Source: DASRZM01 sp035686365 (GTDB lineage Bacteria > Pseudomonadota > Gammaproteobacteria > Xanthomonadales > Xanthomonadaceae). From it: a stretch of DNA of 24,285 nt. Shown one piece after another: positions 7,328 to 15,401 of the stretch. Every line of letters begins with the position of its first letter. Position 1 is the stretch's first letter. The DNA lies in assembly GCA_035686365.1 (NCBI GenBank), contig DASRZM010000117.1, positions 1-24,285 on the forward strand, in the 5' to 3' direction. Position numbers and translations under genes: made by a program. The notes under the pieces are model-generated. The model searched no databases. It was not told where the DNA came from and saw nothing but the letters and a program-made list of their open reading frames with translations.

Positions 7328-8503
7328 CTACCAGCCGGCGGCGCGGGCGATGAAGAAGCGCTTGAGCGGCGGAATCCGATCGACCAGGCCCAGTGCCGGG
7401 CCGCGCAGCAGTGTCGGCAGCACCGCATCGTTCGAGAACAGCCGGTTCAATCCGTCGAAAGCCCAGGCTGCCATTGCATTTTCGCTGCGGCGTTGGCGTT
7501 CGTAGCGCCGCAGCGCGCGGCCAAGCGCTTCCCCGCGTGGCAACTCCTCCTCGCCGAGCGCCGCGACCAGGCTGGCGACATCGCCCAGCCCCAGGTTGAC
7601 ACCCTGCCCGGCCAGCGGATGCACCAGGTGCGCGGCATCGCCCAGCAGCACCGCGCGGCCGTGCACGTAACGCTGCGCGAGCTGCCGTCGCAGCGGGAAC
7701 GCGGCCCGTTCCGAGGCCAGCTCGACGGCCCCGAGCCGGGACTCGAAGGCCCGCTCGAGTTCGCGTTCGAACGCATCGCGCGCGCAGCTGCGCAGCCGCC
7801 CGGCCTCGGCATCTGGCAAGGTCCAGACGATCGAGCACAGGCCGTCCACGAACGGCAGAAACGCCAGCGGCCCGCCCGGCAGGAAGCGCTGCCACGCGGT
7901 GTCCTCGTGCGGGTGCTCGGTCCGGACGAACGCCACCAGTCCGCGCTGGTCGTAGTCGTAGCCGGCCACCTCGATGCCCAGCCGCTGGCGCAGCGGCGAA
8001 GCCCCGCCGTCGGCGGCCAGCAGCACGGCTGCGCGCAGCCGGCTGCCGTCGTCGAGTTGCACGGCGATCCCGTCGGCTTCCACCTGCAGGTCCTGGACTC
8101 GCACAGGACAGCGGCAGTCCACACCGACCGGTTCCAGCACACGCCACAGCGCGTCGAGCAGCAGCGACTGTTCGACGATGTGGCCCAGCTCGGGCTGGCC
8201 GACGTCGGCGGCGTCGAACGCCAGCGACTGCGTCGATGCAGCGTCCCACACCCGCATGCGCCGATACGGTTGCACGCGCGCTTCGACGACCACCGGCCAC
8301 ACGCCCAGCCGCTCCAGCAGAATGCGCGAGGACGGGGCGAAGGCGAACACGCGCAGGTCCAGCGGCGCCTCGGGCGACCAGCGCAACGGCGCGCGCGCCT
8401 CCACCAGTGCAACCCGTCGGCCCGCGCGCGCCATGGCCAATGCCGCGGCGGCGCCGACCACGCCACCCCCGACCACGATCGCATCGAGCGCGCGCCGGCT
8501 CAC
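7328..8503 (-). CDS. FAD-dependent ubiquinone-biosynthesis hydroxylase (UbiI/UbiF/VisC-like)
   Basis: The product is 391 aa of the UbiH/COQ6 flavin monooxygenase family. The N-terminus has the Rossmann motif VVGGGVVGAAAAL (10-22). A second FAD motif reads LLGDAAHLVHPLAGQGVNLG, the hallmark of the UbiI/UbiF branch. The likely role is one aromatic-ring hydroxylation of ubiquinone synthesis at the inner membrane; which carbon is modified cannot be decided from sequence. E. coli also has ubiI directly after ubiH, which favours UbiI. The start is a GTG at 8503 that shares GTGA with the ubiH stop codon, so translation is probably coupled. Open frame continues further upstream but is only a shadow of ubiH. 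Confidence 0.85.
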   Translation of the reverse strand: MSRRALDAIVVGGGVVGAAAALAMARAGRRVALVEARAPLRWSPEAPLDLRVFAFAPSSRILLERLGVWPVVVEARVQPYRRMRVWDAASTQSLAFDAADVGQPELGHIVEQSLLLDALWRVLEPVGVDCRCPVRVQDLQVEADGIAVQLDDGSRLRAAVLLAADGGASPLRQRLGIEVAGYDYDQRGLVAFVRTEHPHEDTAWQRFLPGGPLAFLPFVDGLCSIVWTLPDAEAGRLRSCARDAFERELERAFESRLGAVELASERAAFPLRRQLAQRYVHGRAVLLGDAAHLVHPLAGQGVNLGLGDVASLVAALGEEELPRGEALGRALRRYERQRRSENAMAAWAFDGLNRLFSNDAVLPTLLRGPALGLVDRIPPLKRFFIARAAGW

Positions 8504-9735
8504 CGCACGCGCTCCAGGGCCAGGCGCGGTACCTCGCCCCGGAAACCCGTGGCGCCGGCGACCAGCCCTGCGGACAGCCCCGGCACGTGCTCCAGCGCCG
8601 CCATCGCCACCGATCGCATGGCGCGCAGCGGCGCAAAGTGATTGCCGAACAGGCGCGCCAGGCCATCGGAAAACGCGATGGTGCGCTCGCGGTCCTGCTG
8701 GCGCCGCCCGGAATACCGGGCCAGCAGGTCCTGTGCGCCCGGGTCGCCCGCGGCCGCGCCGTGGGCCTCCAGCGCCTCGGCCAGCACCAGGGCATCGCGC
8801 AGGCCCAGGTTGAACCCTTGCGCGCCGATCGGGTGCAGCGTCTGCGCGGCGTTGCCGACCACCACCACGCGCCGCCCGTGCAGCCGCTGTGCCCGCAGCA
8901 GCGTCAGCGGGTAGGCGCTGCGGCGGCCGATCCGGCCCAGGCGGCCGAGCCGCCAGCCGAAGCGCGCCTGCAGCAACGCACGGTAGCCGTCCTCGTCCAG
9001 TGCCGCGACGGCCTCGGCCCGCGCCGCCGGCACCGTGCAGACCGAGCCCATGCGCTTGCCGGACAGCGGCAGCATCGCCACCGGGCCTTCCGGCGTGAAG
9101 CGCTCGTAGGCGCACTCGCCATGGGCGCGCTCCAGGCCGACGGTGGCCACGAACAGCGTCTGTAAGTAGTCGTGTTCGCTGGCGCCGATGCCGCAGGCGG
9201 CGCGCACCGACGAGCGCGTCCCGTCGGCGGCGACCAGCAGCCGCGCCGCAAGCGTGCGCGGACCCTCGCCGGTTTCCACCTGCAGCAGCAACCCCTGTTC
9301 ATGGTCGCTGCCGACCGCAGCCACGCGCGCCGGCCGCAGCCGGGTCAGGCCACGCAGTTCGAGCAGGCGACGCTCCAGCGCCGCACCGAGCTCGCGTGCG
9401 ACCACGACCTGCCCGAAGTCCTCGAGCCGGTACTCGGCCGCATCCAGCCGCACGGCACCGAAATCGCCGCGGCTGCTCACGTGCACGTGGCGGATCGGCG
9501 TGGGGGCGGCGTCGAGGTGGCCCCACACGCCCAGTGACCGCAGCGCATGGACGCTCGCCCGCGCCAGCGCGAGGTTGCGCTCGTCGAAGGCCGGCGATCC
9601 GTGGCCACCGCCGGGGGTGGCCTCCACCTGGGCCACGCGCCAGCCACCGCCCTCCAGCGCACAGGCCAGGCTGGCGCCGACCAGGCCGCCGCCGGCGATC
9701 ACGATGTCGAAGTTCTCGTGCATGGAAGCGCTCAT
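8500..9735 (-). CDS. ubiH: 2-octaprenyl-6-methoxyphenol hydroxylase UbiH
   Basis: The product is 411 aa of the FAD aromatic-hydroxylase family. It has the dinucleotide motif IVIAGGGLVGASLA (11-24), LLVAADGTRSSVR in the middle, and VVGNAAQTLHPIGAQGFNLG near the C-terminus. The AAQTLHP wording is typical of UbiH rather than UbiI/UbiF. The enzyme hydroxylates the polyprenyl phenol ring at C4 (UbiH numbering) in ubiquinone synthesis. A start at 9723 (MHENFD) is also possible; neither start has a clear ribosome site. It overlaps the downstream hydroxylase by 4 nt and is divergent from the DUF6580 gene at 9800. Confidence 0.92.
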   Translation of the reverse strand: MSASMHENFDIVIAGGGLVGASLACALEGGGWRVAQVEATPGGGHGSPAFDERNLALARASVHALRSLGVWGHLDAAPTPIRHVHVSSRGDFGAVRLDAAEYRLEDFGQVVVARELGAALERRLLELRGLTRLRPARVAAVGSDHEQGLLLQVETGEGPRTLAARLLVAADGTRSSVRAACGIGASEHDYLQTLFVATVGLERAHGECAYERFTPEGPVAMLPLSGKRMGSVCTVPAARAEAVAALDEDGYRALLQARFGWRLGRLGRIGRRSAYPLTLLRAQRLHGRRVVVVGNAAQTLHPIGAQGFNLGLRDALVLAEALEAHGAAAGDPGAQDLLARYSGRRQQDRERTIAFSDGLARLFGNHFAPLRAMRSVAMAALEHVPGLSAGLVAGATGFRGEVPRLALERVR

Positions 9736-9799
9736 GCGGCGCCCGCGACGGCGCCATCGGGTATGCTAACCGGCGGCGCGCAGGCCCCGCCATGCAAAG

Positions 9800-10387
9800 A
9801 TGACCCAGATGATGAATCCCCAGGCACCGACCCGCATTTCGCCCGGCCCGCTGGTCCTGACCGCGATCGTCCTGATCGCCGCGCTCACGCGCGTGCTGCC
9901 GCATCCGCCCAACTTCTCGCCGGTGGAAGCGGTGGCGCTGTTCGGCGGCGCCTACTTCGCCTCGCGCGCCTGGGCGCTGGCCGTGCCGCTGATCGCCATG
10001 CTGGCCTCGGACCTCGTGCTCGGGCTCGTGCACGGCGGAATCTACTTCGAGTACTTCGTCAGCGCGCATTTCGTGGCGATCTACCTGTGCATCGCGCTCT
10101 CGACCATCCTGGGCTTCAACCTGCGCGGTCGGGTCGGCGCGGCGCGGGTGGTCGGCTACTCGCTGGCCGGCTCGGCGCTGTTTTTCGTATTCAGCAATTT
10201 CGCGGTGTGGCTGACCGCCACGCCTGGTCATGGCGCCTGCAACCTCGGCCTGGCACCGTGCTATGTGGCGGCCTTGCCTTTCTTCCAGTGGACGGTGCTC
10301 GGGACGCTGTTCTACGGCGCGCTGATGTTCGGCGGCTTCGAACTGCTGCGCAGCCGGATGCCGCAGCTGCAACCGCACACCGTGTGA
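9800..10387 (+). CDS. DUF6580-type integral membrane protein (possible transporter S-component-like)
   Basis: The product is 195 aa and highly hydrophobic, with about five or six membrane helices. The N-terminal motif RVLPHPPNFSPVEAVALFGG (31-50), followed by AYFASRAWALAVPL and LASDLVLGL, is the signature I know from the DUF6580 family of putative transport proteins, which look like ECF substrate-binding S components. No function has been shown here. The next gene is a cobalamin adenosyltransferase, so a cobalamin- or cobinamide-related substrate is a reasonable guess, not a demonstrated one. Alternative ATGs are at 9809 and 9812. A TATGCT at 9762-9767 could be a -10 element, but no matching -35 box is visible. 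Confidence 0.7.
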   Translation: MTQMMNPQAPTRISPGPLVLTAIVLIAALTRVLPHPPNFSPVEAVALFGGAYFASRAWALAVPLIAMLASDLVLGLVHGGIYFEYFVSAHFVAIYLCIALSTILGFNLRGRVGAARVVGYSLAGSALFFVFSNFAVWLTATPGHGACNLGLAPCYVAALPFFQWTVLGTLFYGALMFGGFELLRSRMPQLQPHTV

Positions 10388-10461
10388 GGTCCGCCCACCG
10401 GTCTTGCGAGCCGGGGCGTCCGGTTCCTGCGGCCCGCGGCGTCAAGGTCCAACATCGCCTC

Positions 10462-10653
10462 ATGGGCAATCGACTCTCAAAGATCTACACCCGCACGGGC
10501 GACGACGGCAGGCTTGACCTTGACGAAGATCGCGCTTCCTGCGCGACTTCGTCGTCGACGGCGAAAAGCGTCGTTTTCGCCGTCGACCGACGGGCGCTGC
10601 GCGCCCGCGGCGGCGCCTCCCTGCGCCGCCGTCGTGCCGCTCCGTCGCACTGA
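10462..10653 (+). pseudogene. Duplicated 5' end of the adenosyltransferase gene fused to a hairpin array
   Basis: The 50 nt from 10461 to 10510 repeat the first 50 nt of the gene that starts at 10662, at an offset of exactly 200 nt and with 6 mismatches. Both encode MG(N/H)RLSKIYTRTGDDG; apart from the N/H codon the differences are silent. After GDDG the frame runs into a palindromic array, giving an arginine/alanine-rich tail with no family similarity, and stops at 10651-10653. It is therefore a dead 63-codon partial copy, or a short leader peptide. It sits 74 nt after the DUF6580 gene, where the intact gene would be expected to start. Confidence 0.7.
10522..10631 (+). repeat. Array of four consecutive perfect or near-perfect hairpins
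   Basis: Four hairpins fill 110 nt almost without gaps. (1) 10522-10553: GACGAAG...CTTCGTC with inner CGCGC/GCGCG. (2) 10554-10587: a 14-bp perfect stem, GTCGACGGCGAAAA, loop GCGTCG. (3) 10591-10607: CGGGCGC-TGC-GCGCCCG. (4) 10608-10631: CGGCGGCGC-CTCCCT-GCGCCGCCG. The array lies between the two copies of the adenosyltransferase 5' end. It is unlike the GTAG/GTGG stem-loops elsewhere in the window. It looks like a REP/BIME-like or miniature mobile insertion; no transposase is present. Confidence 0.8.
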
Positions 10654-10661
10654 GATCGCCC

Positions 10662-11219
10662 ATGGGACACCGACTCTCGAAGATCTACACCCGCACCGGT
10701 GACGACGGCACGACGGGCCTGGGTGACGGGACGCGGGTGGCGAAGGATTCGGCGCGGGTGGCGGCGTACGGGACGGTCGACGAGCTCAATTCCGCGATCG
10801 GGCTGATCCTGGCCTGCGAGGTCCCCGACGATGTGCGCGAACGCCTGGTCACCGTGCAGCACCAGCTGTTCGACCTGGGCGGAGAGCTGTGCATTCCCGG
10901 GCATGCGGCAATCACCGACGCCGACGTGCAGGCGCTGGAGCACGCGCTCGACGGTTTCAACGCAGACCTGCCGCCGCTGAAGGACTTCATCCTGCCCGGC
11001 GGCGACCTCGCCGCCGCGCACTGCCACCTGGCACGCACGGTGTGCCGGCGCGCCGAACGCGAGCTCGTCACGCTCGCAGGCACCGAGCCTGTGCGCGCCG
11101 AAGCGATCGGCTACCTGAACCGCCTGTCGGACCTGCTGTTCGTGATCGCGCGCGTCCTGGCGCGCGGATCCGGGCACGGCGAGGTGCTGTGGAACCACGA
11201 GCGCCGCAAGCCCCGGTGA
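10662..11219 (+). CDS. PduO-type cob(I)alamin adenosyltransferase
   Basis: The product is 185 aa. It transfers the adenosyl group of ATP to cob(I)alamin or cob(I)yrinic acid a,c-diamide to form coenzyme B12. Family motifs are the N-terminal ATP-binding loop IYTRTGDDGTTGLGDG (8-23), AAYGTVDELNSAIG (34-47), and RTVCRRAERELVTL with LNRLSDLLFVIAR near the C-terminus. The ATG at 10662 is part of the 3' copy of a duplicated gene start, so the original upstream region has been displaced by about 200 nt. The gene overlaps the following hydrolase by 4 nt (GTGA). It is commonly annotated as cob(I)yrinic acid a,c-diamide adenosyltransferase. Confidence 0.93.
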   Translation: MGHRLSKIYTRTGDDGTTGLGDGTRVAKDSARVAAYGTVDELNSAIGLILACEVPDDVRERLVTVQHQLFDLGGELCIPGHAAITDADVQALEHALDGFNADLPPLKDFILPGGDLAAAHCHLARTVCRRAERELVTLAGTEPVRAEAIGYLNRLSDLLFVIARVLARGSGHGEVLWNHERRKPR

Positions 11220-12139
11220 GGATCTGGACCCATCCGGCCTGCCTGCGCCACGACCCGGGCCATGGCCATCCAGAATCGCCACAGCGGCTGGCGGCCGTCA
11301 TCGACGCCCTGCGCAGGTCCGACCTGCGCCTGGACTGGCACGAGGCACCGGCGGTCACCCGCGAGCAACTGCGCCGCGTGCATACACGCGAGCTGATCGC
11401 CGCCGTCCTCGACGAGCCGGTCGCCGGGCACCGCCGCCTGGACCCGGACACGGTCATGAGCGCCGACTCGGCCGAGGCCGCGCAACGCGCCGCCGGCGCG
11501 GTGTGTGCGGCCGTCGATGCGGTCCTCGCCGATCCCCATGAACTTGGCTTCTGCGCCGTCCGGCCGCCCGGACACCATGCAACCACGGGCGAGGCGATGG
11601 GCTTCTGCCTGTTCAACTCGGTCGCTGTCGGCGCAGCCCACGCACTGGCCGGACATGGCCTTGCACGCGTGGCCGTCCTGGACTTCGACGTGCACCACGG
11701 CAATGGAACCCAGGAGATCTTCTGGGACGATCCGCGCGTGCTGTACCTGTCCTCGCACCAGGCGCCGCTGTACCCGGGCACCGGCCACGCGCACGAGCAC
11801 GGCGCCGGCAACGTGCTCAATGCGCCCCTGCCGCCGGGCTCCGGTCGCGAGGTATTCCAGGCCGCCTGGCGCGAGCGCCTGCTGCCCGAACTCGACCGCT
11901 ACGCGCCGCAGCTGATCCTGGTCTCGGCCGGATTCGACGGTCATCGCCTCGACCCCCTGGCCGGCCTCAACCTCGAGGCCGCGGACTACGCCTGGCTCAG
12001 CGGGCAGATCGTGACCGTGGCCCAGTCCCATGCCCGCGGCCGTATCGTCTCGGCACTGGAAGGCGGCTACAGCCTCACGGCGCTGCGCGAGTGCAGCCTG
12101 GCCCATGTGACTGCGCTGACCGGGCACGCCGGGGCATAG
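11216..12139 (+). CDS. Histone deacetylase-fold (class II/AcuC-like) hydrolase
   Basis: The product is 307 aa of the arginase/deacetylase superfamily. Visible active-site parts are PPGHH (117-121, general-base histidines), LDFDVHHGNGT (155-165, with zinc ligands Asp158 and His160), SAGFDGHRLDP (237-247, zinc ligand Asp241), LYPGTG (185-190) and LEGGY (281-285). Bacterial members deacetylate small molecules such as acetylpolyamines or lysine side chains of proteins; the substrate here is unknown. The GTG start at 11216 overlaps the adenosyltransferase stop as GTGA, so translation is probably coupled, and the first residues VRIWTHPACLRHDPG fit the family N-terminus. Confidence 0.9.
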   Translation: MRIWTHPACLRHDPGHGHPESPQRLAAVIDALRRSDLRLDWHEAPAVTREQLRRVHTRELIAAVLDEPVAGHRRLDPDTVMSADSAEAAQRAAGAVCAAVDAVLADPHELGFCAVRPPGHHATTGEAMGFCLFNSVAVGAAHALAGHGLARVAVLDFDVHHGNGTQEIFWDDPRVLYLSSHQAPLYPGTGHAHEHGAGNVLNAPLPPGSGREVFQAAWRERLLPELDRYAPQLILVSAGFDGHRLDPLAGLNLEAADYAWLSGQIVTVAQSHARGRIVSALEGGYSLTALRECSLAHVTALTGHAGA

Positions 12140-12157
12140 GCAGCGCCGCCGCGATCC

Positions 12158-12407
12158 GATCGCGGCCATGGGGCGCTCTCAAGCGCTTTGGCGGGTGTTG
12201 TCGCGGTGCGGATCGCCGGCAACGCCGGCTCCTACAGGGGGAAGGCGACACCAAACGAAAGCTCGAGGACCGCGGGGCGGGGACGGTTTCCGGGGGCGTA
12301 CGCGCCATGGATGGCGCGTCCGCAGCCTACAGGGACGTACTTGCGGCGGCCCCGGAAACCGTCACCGGCCCGCGGGCCGGCCTACGGAGCGGATGTGGCA
12401 TCGATGC
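12158..12407 (-). repeat. Composite REP array, copy 1 (142-nt element + GTAG + GTGG stem-loops)
   Basis: Read on the minus strand this holds, in order: the 142-nt element (12407-12266); a GTAG stem-loop with stem GCCGGC-GTT-GCCGGC (12237-12211); and a degenerate GTGG-type stem-loop (12180-12158) with GAGAGCGCC...GGCCGCGATC. The 142-nt part has 14-nt arms GACGGTTTCCGGGG (12282-12295) and CCCCGGAAACCGTC (12350-12363). These enclose a 9-bp hairpin (12300-12319) and a CCGCA/TGCGG pair (12320-12346). A 16-bp palindrome, CCGGCCCGCGGGCCGG, is at 12365-12380. It fills the convergent gap between the deacetylase-fold gene and msrB; apart from this and the partial copy at 12424 nothing else was seen in 12140-12497. 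Confidence 0.85.
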
Positions 12408-12423
12408 AGTGGCGCGGAGGGCC

Positions 12424-12497
12424 GATCACAGCCATGGGCCGCTTCCACGCGCTTTGGCGGGTGTTGTCGCAGGGGGGATCGCCGGCAACGCCGGCTC

Positions 12498-12503
<6 letters not shown>
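12424..12503 (-). repeat. Partial composite: second GTAG and GTGG stem-loop pair
   Basis: The pair R1-spacer-R2 of copy 1 (12158-12237) occurs again as a direct repeat. A GTGG-type loop is at 12424-12448, a spacer containing GCTTTGGCGGGTGTTGTCGC follows (the same string occurs in the first spacer), and the GTAG loop is at 12477-12503. The TAG of its GTAG head is the stop codon of msrB. Confidence 0.8.
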
Positions 12504-12929
<426 letters not shown>

Positions 12930-13071
12930 CGCCGCGCCTCCGATTGCCGGTGCCCCGATTATCGCGCGCAGGCGAGCCGTGGAGGAGGGCGCAGGCAGGT
13001 CCGGCGCCGCGGCTCCCCGCCCCCGGCCGCGCTGCCCCGGCGCCCGTTTTCCGTGTTCCCCGCCCCGCGCA

Positions 13072-13100
13072 TTGATGCGCCGCCGAGCTTTGTGCATGCT
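13072..13100 (+). promoter_or_regulatory. Possible promoter of the lptD cluster
   Basis: TTGATG (13072-13077) and CATGCT (13095-13100) are separated by 17 nt and would start transcription about 20 nt before the GTG of lptD. Matches to the sigma-70 consensus are partial. A GAGCTT at 13085-13090 recalls a sigma-E -35 element, as known for E. coli lptD-surA, but no convincing sigma-E -10 follows. Confidence 0.3.
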
Positions 13101-13127
13101 AGCGGCCGTTTTCGCGCCCCCATCGCC

Positions 13128-15332
13128 GTGCCGAAATCGCGGTTCCTCCCCTGCTGCCTCGCCCTGGCGCTCGCCGGTCCTGCCCTGGCCCAGGACGAGG
13201 CCGCGCGCTGGGTCCTGTGCCCGCCCGGCCCCTGGCTGGAAGGCATTCCCAACGGCGGCGACAGGGCGCAGCGAGCGCATGCGCCGGTAGATCTGGATGC
13301 AGAGCGCGTCGATGTCAGCGACCAGCGCACCTACGTGCTCGAAGGCAAGGTCGGCGTGCGCCGAGCCGACCAGCGCCTGCGTGCCGACCGCGTCAGCTAC
13401 GACACCGCCGATCGCCGCTACGAGGCCGAGGGCGACGTGCGTTACCAGGACAGCGACCTGCGCGTGCACGCCGCGCGGGCCCGGGGCGACCTGGACGCCG
13501 ACCTCACCCGGGTCGAGGAGGTCCGCTACGAACTGCTCACCGCGCGCGGCAGCGGTCAGGCGCAAAGCGCCGAGATCAGCGGCGCCACGGGCGCCTTCGA
13601 GCAGGTCACCTATTCGACCTGCGACCCCACCGACCGGTTCTGGGAGCTGTCGGCCAACAGCATCGAGCTGGACCAGGAAGACGGCTTCGGCGTCGCACGC
13701 GGCGCCAAGTTGCGCATCGGCGGCGTCCCGGTCCTGTACCTGCCCTGGCTGAGCTTCCCGATCGACGATCGCCGCCGCACCGGCTTCCTGTATCCGACCC
13801 TCGCCACCTCGGACAACACCGGGCTGGACATCCGCATCCCGTACTACCTGAATCTCGCGCCCAACTACGACGCCACGCTGACCGCGCGCCACATGGCGCA
13901 GCGCGGCCTCATGCTCGGCGGCGAGTTCCGCTATCTCACGCCGCGCCATCGCGGCGAGCTGGCCGGCAGTTGGCTGTCCAACGACGAAACCACCGGCGAC
14001 GACCGCAGTTCGGGGACGTTCCGCCACGACGGCCGCCTGAGCCAGTTCTGGACCGTGCGCGCCAACCTCAACCAGGTCTCCGACGACCGCTACTTCGAGG
14101 ACTTCGGCGACTCTCTGGCCGCCACCAGCACCAGTCTGCTCGAGAGCACGGCCGGCGTGTACGGGCGCGGCGCCTACTGGGGCGCCAGCCTCGTAGTCCA
14201 GGACTGGAAGGTCACCGACCCGTTCGTACCCGCCGCCAGCGAGCCGTTCCGCCGGCTGCCGCGGCTGCTGTACGAGTTCGAGCGCCCGCTCGGCGAGTAC
14301 CTGGTGGTGGGCTTCCGCGGCGAGGGTGTGCGCTTCGACCACGAGGCGCGCCCGGGCGCCAACCGCGTGGACCTGTACCCCTACATCGGGGCGCCGGTCG
14401 ACCGCGCCGGCTGGTTCGTGCACCCGGAACTGGGCTACCGCTACACCGGCTACGAGCTCGACGCAGGCCATGCGGACAGCTTCGATGAGCGCTCTCCGGA
14501 CCGCGCCCTGCCGGTGGCGAGCCTGGACACCGGCCTGTTCTTCGAGCGGCCGGTCGGCTGGTTCGGCCGGAACCTGCGGCAGACACTCGAGCCCCGCCTC
14601 TACTACCTGTACGTGCCCTACGAGGCGCAGGACGAGCTGCCGATCCTGGACACCCAGGAGCTGACCTTCGGATTCGGCCAGCTGTTCCGCCGCAACCGCT
14701 TCTCCGGCGCCGACCGCCAGGCCGACGCCAACCAGGCCACGGTGGCGGTGACCTCGCGCCTGTACGAGGATGCCGGCGGCCGCGAGCTGGCGCGGCTGAC
14801 GCTGGGCCAGATCCGCTACTTCCGCGATCTGCGCGTGCAGATGCCCGGCGTGCCCGAGGACCGGCGCGAGGGTTCGCCGCTGATCGCCGAACTCGAGCTG
14901 CACCTGAACGACGACTGGAGCCTTGCGGTCGCCGAGCACTACGACCTTGACGAGGATCGCAGCGTCCTGTCGGCATTGCGGACCCAGTACCGCTTCGGCG
15001 CCGGCGGCGTGGTCAACTTCGCCTACCGCTACCGCGCCGATCTGCTCGAGCAGGTCGACGCCTCGATGCTGTATCCGATCGACGCGCGCTGGCGCCTGAT
15101 CGGACGCTGGAACTATTCGCTGCGGGACCGTTCGACACTGGAAGCCTTCGCCGGCGTGGAGTGGGAAGGCTGCTGCCACGCCGTGCGCCTGCTGGGCCGC
15201 CACTACATCCGCAATCGCGAGGGCGAGAAGAACAACGGCATCTACCTGGAACTCGAGCTCAAGGGCCTGGGTGCGTTCGGCCGGCGCACCGGCGACCTGC
15301 TCGAGCGTGCTATTCTTGGCTACACGCGCTGA
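13128..15332 (+). CDS. lptD: LPS-assembly protein LptD
   Basis: The product is 734 aa and forms the outer-membrane barrel that, with LptE, inserts lipopolysaccharide into the outer leaflet. It has a signal peptide (PKSRFLPCCLALALAGPALA), an OstA/LptA-like periplasmic domain (about 55-170) with EGKVGVRRADQRLRADRVSY, then the barrel. All four cysteines needed for the interdomain disulfides are present: Cys31 (WVLCPPG), Cys165 (TYSTCDPTD) and the adjacent pair Cys682-Cys683 (WEGCCHAVR). The start is taken at GTG 13128 because it directly precedes the signal peptide; no clear ribosome site is visible and no ATG is available. It heads the cluster lptD-surA-pdxA-rsmA-apaG-apaH. Confidence 0.94.
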   Translation: MPKSRFLPCCLALALAGPALAQDEAARWVLCPPGPWLEGIPNGGDRAQRAHAPVDLDAERVDVSDQRTYVLEGKVGVRRADQRLRADRVSYDTADRRYEAEGDVRYQDSDLRVHAARARGDLDADLTRVEEVRYELLTARGSGQAQSAEISGATGAFEQVTYSTCDPTDRFWELSANSIELDQEDGFGVARGAKLRIGGVPVLYLPWLSFPIDDRRRTGFLYPTLATSDNTGLDIRIPYYLNLAPNYDATLTARHMAQRGLMLGGEFRYLTPRHRGELAGSWLSNDETTGDDRSSGTFRHDGRLSQFWTVRANLNQVSDDRYFEDFGDSLAATSTSLLESTAGVYGRGAYWGASLVVQDWKVTDPFVPAASEPFRRLPRLLYEFERPLGEYLVVGFRGEGVRFDHEARPGANRVDLYPYIGAPVDRAGWFVHPELGYRYTGYELDAGHADSFDERSPDRALPVASLDTGLFFERPVGWFGRNLRQTLEPRLYYLYVPYEAQDELPILDTQELTFGFGQLFRRNRFSGADRQADANQATVAVTSRLYEDAGGRELARLTLGQIRYFRDLRVQMPGVPEDRREGSPLIAELELHLNDDWSLAVAEHYDLDEDRSVLSALRTQYRFGAGGVVNFAYRYRADLLEQVDASMLYPIDARWRLIGRWNYSLRDRSTLEAFAGVEWEGCCHAVRLLGRHYIRNREGEKNNGIYLELELKGLGAFGRRTGDLLERAILGYTR

Positions 15333-15401
15333 CCCCGTAACCCATTGAAATTCCGGCCTGTTCGCATGCCGGTCGACCCGCTCCGACGCCCCGTCCAGAC
15401 C

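Noticed and set aside
9736..9799. Cobalamin riboswitch upstream of the DUF6580-adenosyltransferase genes
   Set aside because: The gap is only 64 nt, far too short for a B12 riboswitch, and no B12-box-like sequence was seen in it or in 10388-10461.
12211..12237. Regularly spaced GTAG/GTGG stem-loops as a CRISPR array
   Set aside because: The repeated units are different palindromes in a fixed order, with only one composite per gap, similar spacers between copies and no cas genes.
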